Shown here piece after piece: positions 1-8,274 of a DNA stretch of 64,000 nt (the stretch's first letter is position 1; each line of letters starts with the position of its first letter). The translations under genes were made by a program, and so were the position numbers. Location: positions 62,001 to 126,000 of the forward strand of contig NZ_PVBQ01000003.1 of assembly GCF_002980525.1 (NCBI RefSeq), given 5' to 3'. The stretch is from Sphingobacterium haloxyli (GTDB taxonomy: Bacteria; Bacteroidota; Bacteroidia; Sphingobacteriales; Sphingobacteriaceae). The notes under the pieces were generated by a model, which was not told where the DNA came from, ran no database searches, and saw only the letters and a program-made list of their open reading frames with translations.

Positions 1-1
1 C

Positions 2-60
2 CGGATGTTTTACAACTGTACACATTCATCCTTAGTACTATCCCAAATGTAAAACATCCG
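2..60. repeat. 13-bp perfect inverted repeat (hairpin)
   Basis: CGGATGTTTTACA at 2-14 is matched exactly by its reverse complement at 48-60, with a 33-base spacer. The inner motif GTTTTACA recurs at about 164-171. There is no T-run after either arm, so this is not a canonical terminator. It could be the end of a small repeated element or a hairpin after a gene outside the window; the copy number in the genome is unknown. Confidence 0.6.
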
Positions 61-125
61 CAGCGACGCTTTTTATGAACTAGTGTTTACTTTGGTGTTC
101 ATGAACTCACTCCGTTCGGTTTGCG

Positions 126-151
126 CAACTTTTTTCTAAAAAAAGTTGCAT
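126..151. terminator. A/T-rich hairpin upstream of recN, possible terminator
   Basis: GCAACTTTTTT and AAAAAAAGTTGC form a stem of about 11 bp around a 2-3 base loop. A second inverted pair, ATGAAC and GTTCAT, lies just upstream at about 75-110. The structure could end transcription arriving from the left edge before recN begins at 240, or it may be a repeated intergenic element together with the hairpin at 2-60. Confidence 0.4.
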
Positions 152-239
152 AAAGAAAACCTTCGTTTTACATCACAAAATTTCATTTTATAGAAACAAA
201 AAACAAAATCATTATCTTTGGTACCACGAACGAGACGCC

Positions 240-1901
240 ATGCTAAATAGACTTTATATCAAGAATTACGCATTGATTGAAAACCTGGATATCCAATTTG
301 ACACCGGGTTGAACACTATCACTGGAGAAACCGGAGCAGGTAAATCCATTATAATGGGTGCGCTGGGACTGATATTGGGCAATCGAGCGGAAGGAAAGCA
401 CTTCTTTCGGGATGATCAAAAATGTGTGATAGAAGGTTTTTTCAAGATAGATGCTTATGGCTTGCAAGATTTTTTCCAGGACAACGAGCTGGACTACGAT
501 GCCGAAACAATTATCCGTCGCGAAATTTCAGTCGACGGCAAGTCCCGTGCTTTTGTAAACGATTCCCCTGTGACCCTAAATATACTCAGGTTGTTGGGCG
601 AGCAGTTGATCGATATTCATTCGCAGCACGCTACTTTACAACTGAATACCGAACGTTTCCAGTTGATGGTATTGGATAGTGTGGCAAAAAGTCAAGGGAT
701 TCTACAAGATTATAAACGAAACTTATCACAATATAGGCGGCAGCAGGAATCCTTGGACCGTCTGCGTGAAGACATTGCTAGTACAAACGCCGCATTGGAT
801 TTTAACCAGTTTCAGTTTGATGAATTAGATCAAGCCAATTTAGCAGAGGACGAGCAGGAAAAGTTGGAAACGGAGTTGAGTCAGTTGGAAAATGCAGAGG
901 AGATAAAAAGAGCATTGTTGCGTGTTAGCCATCTGCTGGGTGAAGGTGAACATTCTGCTACTTTTTCGTTAAAAGAATCTTTGCAACAGCTCCAATCCGT
1001 GGAGCGTTTCATGCCACCGGCGGAAGAACTAGCGAAGCGTTTGCAAAGTGTATGGATTGAAGTGAAAGATATAGCGGACGAGGTCAGCGCCAACGAACAG
1101 GATGTATTGATGGACGAAGGCCGACTAGTAGAAGTCACTGAGCGACTAAGCCTATTGTATAGTCTGCAAAAAAAGCATCGGATGGATACCGTGGCAGAAC
1201 TCATTACGTTACGAGATGAACTAGAACGAAAAATTCTGGCCGTGGCTAATCAAGGCGAACAATTAGCTGCTTTAGAGGAGGACGTCGCCAAATGTTTGCA
1301 AGCTTTGAAACAGACCGGAGAACATCTGCACCATGCTAGACAGCAGGCGGTGAGTAATGTGGAGTGCCATGTACAAGAAGTTTTAGCAGAGGTAGGCATG
1401 CCGAATGCCCAATTAAAGATAGAACTTTCCTTACTAGAAGTCGATAAATACAAAAATACAGGTGCGGATGATGTCCAGTTTCTATTTTCTGCCAATAAAG
1501 GGCAACCGTTGCAGCTTATACACCGTGTAGCATCCGGCGGAGAACTCTCCCGTGTGATGCTCGCTGTTAAATCACTTGTGGCGGAAACGTCTGCATTGCC
1601 AACAATCATATTTGATGAGATCGATACGGGTATTTCTGGTGAAGTTGCCTTAAACGTAGGGGAGATTATGGAACGTCTAGCTGGCAACATGCAAGTACTC
1701 GCCATCACGCATTTACCCCAGATAGCTTCCAAAGGGCAGGCGCACTTTAAAGTCTTCAAGCAAGATCAGGAAGAGAAAACGAAGACTGATATCGCGCTGT
1801 TGAACAAGGAAAATCGTATCCTAGAAGTCGCGCAAATGCTCAGTGGCGCAAACCCGGGAGTGTCGGCTTTACAGCATGCGAAGGAATTGCTTGAAAGATA
1901 A
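240..1901 (+). CDS. recN: DNA repair protein RecN
   Basis: SMC-like ATPase acting in recombinational repair of double-strand breaks. The protein is 553 aa, the usual length for RecN. It has an N-terminal AAA half with Walker A GETGAGKS (residues 29-36), a long charged coiled-coil middle (about 150-380), and a C-terminal half with ABC signature SGGELSR (about 432), Walker B IIFDEID (about 455-461) and the following THLPQIA segment. The split ATPase around a coiled coil is diagnostic of RecN. The ATG at 240 gives MLNRLYIKNYALI, the standard N-terminus. It is probably monocistronic or the last gene of an operon, since a palindrome and a new promoter follow. Confidence 0.97.
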   Translation: MLNRLYIKNYALIENLDIQFDTGLNTITGETGAGKSIIMGALGLILGNRAEGKHFFRDDQKCVIEGFFKIDAYGLQDFFQDNELDYDAETIIRREISVDGKSRAFVNDSPVTLNILRLLGEQLIDIHSQHATLQLNTERFQLMVLDSVAKSQGILQDYKRNLSQYRRQQESLDRLREDIASTNAALDFNQFQFDELDQANLAEDEQEKLETELSQLENAEEIKRALLRVSHLLGEGEHSATFSLKESLQQLQSVERFMPPAEELAKRLQSVWIEVKDIADEVSANEQDVLMDEGRLVEVTERLSLLYSLQKKHRMDTVAELITLRDELERKILAVANQGEQLAALEEDVAKCLQALKQTGEHLHHARQQAVSNVECHVQEVLAEVGMPNAQLKIELSLLEVDKYKNTGADDVQFLFSANKGQPLQLIHRVASGGELSRVMLAVKSLVAETSALPTIIFDEIDTGISGEVALNVGEIMERLAGNMQVLAITHLPQIASKGQAHFKVFKQDQEEKTKTDIALLNKENRILEVAQMLSGANPGVSALQHAKELLER

Positions 1902-1915
1902 TAGATCTTCATGCC

Positions 1916-1929
1916 GCAACACGTGTTGC
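1916..1929. repeat. 14-bp perfect palindrome GCAACACGTGTTGC
   Basis: A perfect palindrome 14 bases after the recN stop codon. It has no loop and no T-run, so it is a poor terminator but could be a protein-binding site or part of a weak hairpin. The function is not known. Confidence 0.35.
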
Positions 1930-2055
1930 AGGATGCTGAATTAAAACAAAATAAAAGATATATTTTTTTATTGTTAAGCGAATAATTAATGGTTATATTT
2001 CTTTAATGCAACATTAAGTTTGTGTTAAGTGGCTGAAGTACTCATATTATATATA

Positions 2056-2063
2056 TAACTTTG
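2056..2063 (+). promoter_or_regulatory. -7 promoter box TAACTTTG for the TonB receptor
   Basis: This matches the Bacteroidetes primary-sigma -7 consensus TAnnTTTG. A CTG at 2033-2035 lies 20 bases upstream, close to the expected -33 TTG. The predicted start of transcription, near 2067, would give a 5' leader of about 40 bases before the ATG at 2106. Confidence 0.5.
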
Positions 2064-2105
2064 TCACGTTAAATTTTGAAACAAACAACAAACTAAAAGT
2101 TGATT

Positions 2106-5100
2106 ATGAAGAAATCTTTACTCATCTTCGCCTTGGCGCTGTCAAGCTATGGGGTAATCCATGCCCAAGTTACCACGAGTAGTATCCAAGGAGTAGTGAC
2201 TCAGTCTAGGGGGCATGCTACAGTCGGTGCTACGATCAAGGCAACCCACGTACCTTCTGGAACTGCTTACACAGGTTCTGCTAATGAGGCGGGTCGATTT
2301 AACTTGGCCAATATGCGTATAGGTGGCCCTTACCGCGTAGAAGTGACCTATGTAGGGCAAGATCCGGTGGTTTATGAGGATATTTACTTGCAACTAGGAC
2401 AACCTTTTGTCTTAAATCCTACGTTCGCGGACAATATGATGACGTTGGATGATGTTGTTGTTACGGGGCAACTAACGAGGAGTCAACGAACCGGAGCTTC
2501 AACGAGCATTGGTCAGAAGCAGTTGAAAGAGCTACCACAGGTAAACCGTAGTATCACGGAGTTTATGCGTTTAACCCCACAAGCCAACGGTACTTCGTTT
2601 GCGGGTCGTGATGCGCGCTACAACAATTTGCAGATAGACGGTGCCAACTTTAATAATGGGTTTGGTTTGAATGATAATCCTCTCCCCGGCGGAAATTCCC
2701 AACCGATCTCACTAGATGCGATTGAGGCTATCTCGGTAAATATTGCACCATTTGATGTAACGCAATCTGGTTTTACAGGAGCTGGTATCAATGCCGTTAC
2801 TAAAAGCGGTACAAATAAAATAGAGGGAACTGCTTATTATTTTCTTCAGAACCAGAATTTACAAGGTTATAAAATTGGTGATGTAACAATAGAGAAAACG
2901 GATGCGGCGAAGCAAAATTTTGGTTTTAGTTTGGGAGGTCCCATCATTAAGGATAAGTTGTTCCTTTTTGTGAATGCGGAACGTGAAATAGCTACAGGAG
3001 GAAATGCGTCTGGCGCTAATTTGTGGCGTGCATCAGAAAACGGGATAGCCGATCCAGAGAACAATATAGCGAGAACAACACGTGCGGATTTAGAGGCTGT
3101 CCAGAGTCACTTAATCAACCAGTGGGGGTATGATCCAGGTCGTTACGAAGGTTATGCAAATGAAGCGGAGCAAGCGAGTACTAAGTTTTTGGCACGATTA
3201 GATTGGAATATCAGTGACCGACATAAACTTGCCCTTCGATACAATCAAGTAATAGGAGAATCCATGAATGTAACGAATGCTAATTCGGGACCACGACCTA
3301 GGGCTGACTTCGACGCATACGGCCGTGTGGGCCAAAACTCAATCGCCTTTGAAAATGCTAATTACGGGTTAAAAAATGTCGTGCGTTCCATTACAGCCGA
3401 GCTTAATAGCAATTTTAACTCAAGATGGAATAATCAATTTCTAGCAACTTATACACGTATTCAGGATACGAGGACTACACCAAGCGACCATTTGTTCCCA
3501 TTTGTCGATATTGGGGATGGTAGTCATCAAGATTTTTTGGATAACCGAGATGAGAAACAAATCGCTGAAAATGCGCAACCGGGTTTCCACAATAATTACA
3601 TGAGTTTTGGTACCGAATTGTTTTCCTATGATAATGACGTTATTAATAATAACTATTCCTTTATTAATAACTTAACGCTACAGGCGGATAAACATACGTT
3701 TACTTTTGGTGGTGCGTTCGAAATACAAAATTTTGGAAATAGTTATATCCGTATGGGGTCTTCTTATTACCGCTATAACTCTGTTGAAGACTTCTTGTCC
3801 ACGGGGACAGCTAATGAGGTTGCCCCAATTATGTTTGGCTTGACCTATCCATACGAAGGGCAAGACACTTATTCTAGAGTAAACTTCGGATTGGCTTCGC
3901 TTTATGCACAAGACCGGTGGTCAGTAGCTGACAACTTAACGTTGACATATGGTATACGTGCAGAGTTGCCGATTTATATGAATAAACTAACGGCGAATCC
4001 TTCGATTGATGAGCTGCAGTTTTTGGACATCAACGGCATGCCTAAAAATTACAGCTCTGGCAAATGGCCGAAATCAAGGTTGTTAGTTTCTCCCCGATTA
4101 GGTATTAACTACGATGTCTTTAAAGACCGTTCTTTGGTGTTGCGTGGAGGAACAGGATTCTTCTCCGGTCGGGTTCCGTTTGTGTGGTTGACGAATATGC
4201 CAACAAACGCCGGTGTATTGCAAAATGTAGTCGAACCGGGATCCTACGGTGATGTACAGGGATGGATTGGTAATGTTCGTTTTAATCCCGATCAGTATTA
4301 TCACTTACATAACGTTCCTCAAGGTGCAGAAAATGTGTTTATTCCTACGCCTGAGTCAGGGGCACCATCTTCGTTTGCCTTAGTTGATGACAATTTTAGA
4401 ATGCCTATGGTTTGGCGTACCAGCATTGGTGGAGATTACCAGATTCCGAATACGCCACTCGTGTTGACAGGTGACTTTATGTATACGAAGGATATCAATG
4501 CGGTATTCCAGTTTGGAGCAAATAGAACGCCTTCAGGTGCGGCCCTAGATTATGGTTCATCTGGCGCTGTTGGTGATTACGGTGACAACCGTGCGTTTTA
4601 CCCAGGTGGTGTTAATGCAGATGGTCGCTATAACAGTGCTATCGGTGCCAACAACGCGACAGTACTGACGAACACCAACGTCAAAGGACATTCTTTGAGT
4701 GCTACCTTAGGTTTGAGCGTTCCGAATTACAGAGGTTTTAGCGGAAGTTTGTTTTATACCTATTCCGATGCGCGTGAGGTAACAAGTAACAGTGGTTCAA
4801 ATGCAAGCTCGGCTTGGGGTGCTTCGGCCAATATCCACGGTCCTAATGATCAATTCTTATATAAATCGAACTTTGCTATTCCACACCGTTTAGTCGCAAA
4901 TCTAAGTTATCGTATTGAATATGCGAATGCCTTGGCGACCACTGTCGGTGTATATTATAACGGAGCGCACCAAGGTCGGTTCTCGTATATTTATTCTAAC
5001 GATTTAAATAATGACGGTATTACTGCGGACCTACTTTATTTGCCAAAACAATCCTCGTCACTTAATTTCCAAGATTACACTATAACCTGGATGGACGATG

Positions 5101-5540
5101 ATAATGTGGAACAATCTAAAACGTTTACTTCGGCTGAACAATTGCAAGCGTTTGATCAGTTCGTTGGTAACAATGGTTTGGAAAAATACCGTGGGGAATA
5201 TCTTCCGCGAAATGGTTTTTTGCGCCCTTGGTTGAATCGTTTTGATGTACGTGTTCTTCAAGACATTTTCACCAATATCGGACCACGTAAGCACACGTTG
5301 CAATTAAGTATGGATGTGGTTAACTTAGGAAATTTGTTGAATAAATCTTGGGGGGTTCAGGAGAACCTAAATACTGCTCAACAATTACTAGGTAGTGTAG
5401 GTAGTATTGGTGCTGACGGTGTTCCTACTTTTAGAATGAATAATGTCGATCGAGAACTTCCTACTTCTGCTCCGTTTCAGAATGCAAGCACTTTAGGAAC
5501 TACATGGCAAATGCAGCTGGGTGTTAGATATATCTTTTAG
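2106..5540 (+). CDS. TonB-dependent receptor, Oar-like with carboxypeptidase-regulatory domain
   Basis: Outer-membrane TonB-dependent transporter of 1144 aa. A signal peptide (MKKSLLIFALALSSYGVIHA) is followed by a carboxypeptidase-regulatory-like beta-sandwich (about 25-110, with NEAGRFNL), then a plug with the VDG-like element LQIDGANF and TKSGTN, and a long barrel ending in an aromatic (GVRYIF). The architecture matches the Oar/CarboxypepD_reg receptors of Bacteroidetes. No SusD-like gene follows, so it is not a classical SusC/SusD glycan system; the substrate is unknown. The reading frame also allows a TTG start 6 bases earlier, but the ATG at 2106 gives a clean signal peptide. A strong terminator follows. 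Confidence 0.92.
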   Translation: MKKSLLIFALALSSYGVIHAQVTTSSIQGVVTQSRGHATVGATIKATHVPSGTAYTGSANEAGRFNLANMRIGGPYRVEVTYVGQDPVVYEDIYLQLGQPFVLNPTFADNMMTLDDVVVTGQLTRSQRTGASTSIGQKQLKELPQVNRSITEFMRLTPQANGTSFAGRDARYNNLQIDGANFNNGFGLNDNPLPGGNSQPISLDAIEAISVNIAPFDVTQSGFTGAGINAVTKSGTNKIEGTAYYFLQNQNLQGYKIGDVTIEKTDAAKQNFGFSLGGPIIKDKLFLFVNAEREIATGGNASGANLWRASENGIADPENNIARTTRADLEAVQSHLINQWGYDPGRYEGYANEAEQASTKFLARLDWNISDRHKLALRYNQVIGESMNVTNANSGPRPRADFDAYGRVGQNSIAFENANYGLKNVVRSITAELNSNFNSRWNNQFLATYTRIQDTRTTPSDHLFPFVDIGDGSHQDFLDNRDEKQIAENAQPGFHNNYMSFGTELFSYDNDVINNNYSFINNLTLQADKHTFTFGGAFEIQNFGNSYIRMGSSYYRYNSVEDFLSTGTANEVAPIMFGLTYPYEGQDTYSRVNFGLASLYAQDRWSVADNLTLTYGIRAELPIYMNKLTANPSIDELQFLDINGMPKNYSSGKWPKSRLLVSPRLGINYDVFKDRSLVLRGGTGFFSGRVPFVWLTNMPTNAGVLQNVVEPGSYGDVQGWIGNVRFNPDQYYHLHNVPQGAENVFIPTPESGAPSSFALVDDNFRMPMVWRTSIGGDYQIPNTPLVLTGDFMYTKDINAVFQFGANRTPSGAALDYGSSGAVGDYGDNRAFYPGGVNADGRYNSAIGANNATVLTNTNVKGHSLSATLGLSVPNYRGFSGSLFYTYSDAREVTSNSGSNASSAWGASANIHGPNDQFLYKSNFAIPHRLVANLSYRIEYANALATTVGVYYNGAHQGRFSYIYSNDLNNDGITADLLYLPKQSSSLNFQDYTITWMDDDNVEQSKTFTSAEQLQAFDQFVGNNGLEKYRGEYLPRNGFLRPWLNRFDVRVLQDIFTNIGPRKHTLQLSMDVVNLGNLLNKSWGVQENLNTAQQLLGSVGSIGADGVPTFRMNNVDRELPTSAPFQNASTLGTTWQMQLGVRYIF

Positions 5541-5561
5541 ATAACATTGAAGCATTAATAC

Positions 5562-5599
5562 AGAGAGCCGCGACTACAGTCACGGCTCTCTTTTTTTTG
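5562..5599 (+). terminator. Rho-independent terminator after the TonB receptor
   Basis: AGAGAGCCG (5562-5570) pairs with CGGCTCTCT (5583-5591) and runs into eight T residues. It lies 22 bases after the receptor stop. Confidence 0.9.
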
Positions 5600-5641
5600 T
5601 CAAGCATGGATAATAACGCTAGGGGGCAGGTTCCGAAGCCT

Positions 5642-6631
5642 CTACGAAATCCGATCTGAAGTAGTAAAATCGGAAAACGAAGTAAGACTATCCAGCCTTT
5701 TATCGATTGGATAGTGTTGCGCCACTACCTTTTTCTCTCCGGTGGCTTTATTGAAAATAACATCGAGCCGTCCTAGGCGTATGCCTGCAAAACCAACTTG
5801 GTTTATCCAAACCTCGTTACCATCCAGATCGGGCACACGGGTAGGTTCATTCAGAAATGTGTGTGTATGCCCACCTAAGATAATATCCACATTCCGGCAA
5901 GCAGCTGCAAGTTTTATATCATCCACCTTGTCGTCTTCATATTTATAGCCTAAGTGGGACAAACAGATAACCAAATCACATTTTTTGTCTGTTTTCAGCA
6001 TTTCAGCGATATGGTTCACTACTGGAATAGGATCTAAGTAAGTCATGCCGGCATGTGCGCTTGGATCGACTAGGCCCGATACATCAATACCGACGCCCGT
6101 AAGCCCAATGCGAATACCGCCTTTTTTTAAGATGATATAGTCTTTTGTCCGGCCTTCCATGGCCGTTCCAGTAAAGTCATAGTTTGCCGCTAAAAGAGGG
6201 AAATTAGCTTTATCAAGGTGCTTGGCGAGTCCTTCTATCCCGTTGTCAAACTCATGATTGCCGACGGTGCCTGCGTCATAACCTAGCTTGGACATCAATT
6301 CCAGCTCCAGCTTCCCCCCGAACATATTGAAATAAGGTGTGCCCTGAAACATATCTCCCGCGTCCAATAAGAGCACATTTCTTTCCTCCTGACGTATATT
6401 ATTAATGAGCGCACTTCGCCGTGCCACACCACCCAACCCTTGGTTACGCGAGCCGTCCATAGGAAAAGGCTCGATGCGGCTGTGTACGTCATTTGTATGG
6501 AGAATCGTCAAACGTTTCGTTTTCAGGCCAGCAAATGTGTCAAAGGGATAAGCACCGAGTGTCGCTAGCGCACTAAGTGCCAACGACTGCTTAATAAAAC
6601 GTCTTCTATCTAATAATTTGGACTCTTCCAT
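5642..6631 (-). CDS. Tat-exported metallophosphatase, N-terminal half of a 5'-nucleotidase (UshA-like)
   Basis: Calcineurin-like metallophosphoesterase of 329 aa, equivalent to the catalytic N-terminal domain of UshA/5'-nucleotidase. A twin-arginine motif DRRRFIK (residues 8-14) precedes a hydrophobic segment, indicating Tat export. Metal-site motifs are present: HTNDVH (D48, H50), DAGD (90-93), GNHEFDNG (N125/H126), SHLG (H226) and GGHTHTF (H255, H257). The substrate-binding C-terminal domain is missing here and is encoded by the upstream gene at 6606-7355, which overlaps this start by 26 bp and suggests translational coupling. The likely role is hydrolysis of nucleotides or another phosphoester in the periplasm. 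Export through Tat implies folding with metal in the cytoplasm. Confidence 0.88.
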   Translation of the reverse strand: MEESKLLDRRRFIKQSLALSALATLGAYPFDTFAGLKTKRLTILHTNDVHSRIEPFPMDGSRNQGLGGVARRSALINNIRQEERNVLLLDAGDMFQGTPYFNMFGGKLELELMSKLGYDAGTVGNHEFDNGIEGLAKHLDKANFPLLAANYDFTGTAMEGRTKDYIILKKGGIRIGLTGVGIDVSGLVDPSAHAGMTYLDPIPVVNHIAEMLKTDKKCDLVICLSHLGYKYEDDKVDDIKLAAACRNVDIILGGHTHTFLNEPTRVPDLDGNEVWINQVGFAGIRLGRLDVIFNKATGEKKVVAQHYPIDKRLDSLTSFSDFTTSDRIS

Positions 6632-7355
6632 CGAGTTGTGCTTGAATGTTTTTTCCTTGTGTTGTGCGGGACGTAACGTATTCCATCAATGTTTCGCGAA
6701 TACGTTGTGGATAGTCTGACCGGGCGATTGGGTTGTCGAAGCAGGAGACATAGTCCCCGCCATTGGCAAGATAATCGTAGGTCGCCAGTTTGTAGGTCGC
6801 CGCGAGGTCGACCGGTTTCCCTTGGATCAAAAGCTCTTTTACTTTTTTATCTTCGATGACCAGTTGGATGCCGCTCACGGGCTGGCCCCCGGTCGTTGCC
6901 ATATATTCCGCCCAGCGGAGCATATCGCCTCCACTTAAAGTGAGAATGGTCAACGCATTTTCGAAAGGCATAATCTCGAAGATGTTGCCTACAGTGATAT
7001 CGCCAGCACGGAGATCTGCCCGGATACCACCTTTGGTTGCAAAGCTTGCGTGTACCTCCGGATCGAGTTGTTTCCCTTTCCATAATAATGCATCTGCGAA
7101 AAAGTTACCGAGCAGACTCTGTGCGCCGCGTCCGCGTGGGAGTTCTTGTGCAGCGAAACCGATTACGCGATTCATCTCCATCTCTAACTGTTCTTTATAA
7201 GGCGCGTAATAAGCCAAAATGCTGCTGTCAGCAACAATCGTCGTGTCTACCTGATAATATTGACCGTTACTTACTTGGTGATAACGTTGTGTTTTGCAGG
7301 AAGACAGCAATAACGAGGCAGATAGAAAAAAACACCATAATAGTGCGCGATTCAT
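6606..7355 (-). CDS. 5'-nucleotidase C-terminal domain lipoprotein
   Basis: Protein of 249 aa carrying the 5'-nucleotidase C-terminal (substrate-recognition) domain as a separate chain. Recognisable segments are TKGGIRADL, GNIFEIMPFEN and LSGGDMLRW, then TYDYLANGGD. A lipoprotein signal with LSSC lipobox (Cys20) starts at the ATG at 7355. An in-frame ATG at 7406 lies inside a terminator hairpin and is rejected as the start. It is the first gene of a two-gene operon with the metallophosphatase. The two chains presumably form one enzyme across the periplasmic face of a membrane; this pairing is inference from domain content and overlap. Confidence 0.85.
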   Translation of the reverse strand: MNRALLWCFFLSASLLLSSCKTQRYHQVSNGQYYQVDTTIVADSSILAYYAPYKEQLEMEMNRVIGFAAQELPRGRGAQSLLGNFFADALLWKGKQLDPEVHASFATKGGIRADLRAGDITVGNIFEIMPFENALTILTLSGGDMLRWAEYMATTGGQPVSGIQLVIEDKKVKELLIQGKPVDLAATYKLATYDYLANGGDYVSCFDNPIARSDYPQRIRETLMEYVTSRTTQGKNIQAQLDGRVQIIR

Positions 7356-7389
7356 ACAGTTCGAATTTTCGATAAAGCTAAATATTAAT

Positions 7390-7427
7390 AACAAAAAAGA
7401 GAACATTTGGCGTTCTCCTTTTTGTTA
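7390..7427 (-). terminator. Terminator of the PfpI-family gene
   Basis: GAGAAC and GTTCTC form the stem, flanked by A-rich and T-rich arms (AACAAAAA and TTTTTGTT), so the hairpin can stop transcription in either direction. It lies between the PfpI gene and the nucleotidase operon on the minus strand. Confidence 0.75.
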
Positions 7428-7460
7428 TATTTTAGTTAAAGAATAGTCACTGACATAATT

Positions 7461-8021
7461 TTAAACATGCTGTCCCGAATGTTTTCCCTCTGCGTATTCT
7501 TCGACAATTTTTTGGTTAAAAGCAGGAAGGTCATCCGGTGTACGACTGGTTACTAATCCTTGATCAGTCACTACTTGGCTGTCTTCCCAGTGTGCCTTTG
7601 CATTGATTAAATCCCTCTTTATTGCGGCAACTGAAGTGAGTTTACGGCCCTCGACCACCTCCGCATCGATTAGTACCTGAGGCCCATGGCAGATGGCAGC
7701 AACAGGCTTTCCGGCTTGGAAGAAATCACGGACAAAAGAGAGCGCTCTTTTATTGGTCCGCAATTTATCTGGATTGATTACGCCTCCAGGAATCAGCAAT
7801 CCATCATAGTCATCGACCCTTGCCTGATTTAGTGGCATATCAACCGAATACTCGTCAGCCCAGTCATCGCCTTTTTTCGAACGTACAACTTTTTCTCGTG
7901 GAGATACAATATCCACCTGTGCGCCCTCATTTTTCAAAGCGTCCTTTGGACTCGTTAGCTCAACTTGTTCAAAGCCATCTTCTGTTAATATGGCGATTCT
8001 TTTTCCATTTAGTTTTCCCAT
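7461..8021 (-). CDS. PfpI/DJ-1 family protein (YhbO-like)
   Basis: Single-domain class I glutamine-amidotransferase-like protein of 186 aa, the usual size of the PfpI/YhbO/YraA group. The nucleophile elbow AAICHGPQ contains Cys111 followed by His112, and ILTEDGFEQVEL is the typical first strand. Family members act as glyoxalase III or deglycase-like stress proteins, and protease activity has been claimed for archaeal PfpI; the reaction here cannot be told from sequence. It is transcribed alone, divergently from the FAD/Rieske oxidoreductase. Confidence 0.9.
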   Translation of the reverse strand: MGKLNGKRIAILTEDGFEQVELTSPKDALKNEGAQVDIVSPREKVVRSKKGDDWADEYSVDMPLNQARVDDYDGLLIPGGVINPDKLRTNKRALSFVRDFFQAGKPVAAICHGPQVLIDAEVVEGRKLTSVAAIKRDLINAKAHWEDSQVVTDQGLVTSRTPDDLPAFNQKIVEEYAEGKHSGQHV

Positions 8022-8274
8022 AGCACTTACCCTTTTAATTTTAATAAGACATTGTTCAATCAGATAACAACCAAAGCATTATCTAGTTCTAAAAATTTAA
8101 AAATACTCGACTGTTTTATCGCTCAACACATCGTCATCATTCTAAAAGACGAAAACTACGTAAGAAGACGTAATTCTACGTGTTTTCTAATCCAGTGGAA
8201 ACAAGGACGCCCTTTTGCGCATTCTATCAAAAAGGATAAACTCACCTTACACATAAATAAACGAATAAGATGAT

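Noticed and set aside
1250-1759. 169-aa ORF antisense to recN
   Set aside because: Shadow of recN's codon pattern; Cys/Ser-rich and without any family feature.
7355-7406. In-frame ATG at 7406 as start of the 5'-nucleotidase C-terminal gene
   Set aside because: It lies inside the terminator hairpin at 7390-7427. The ATG at 7355 gives a proper lipoprotein signal.
8052-8273. 73-aa plus-strand ORF in the PfpI-oxidoreductase gap
   Set aside because: No family features, A/T-rich composition, and it occupies the shared divergent promoter region.
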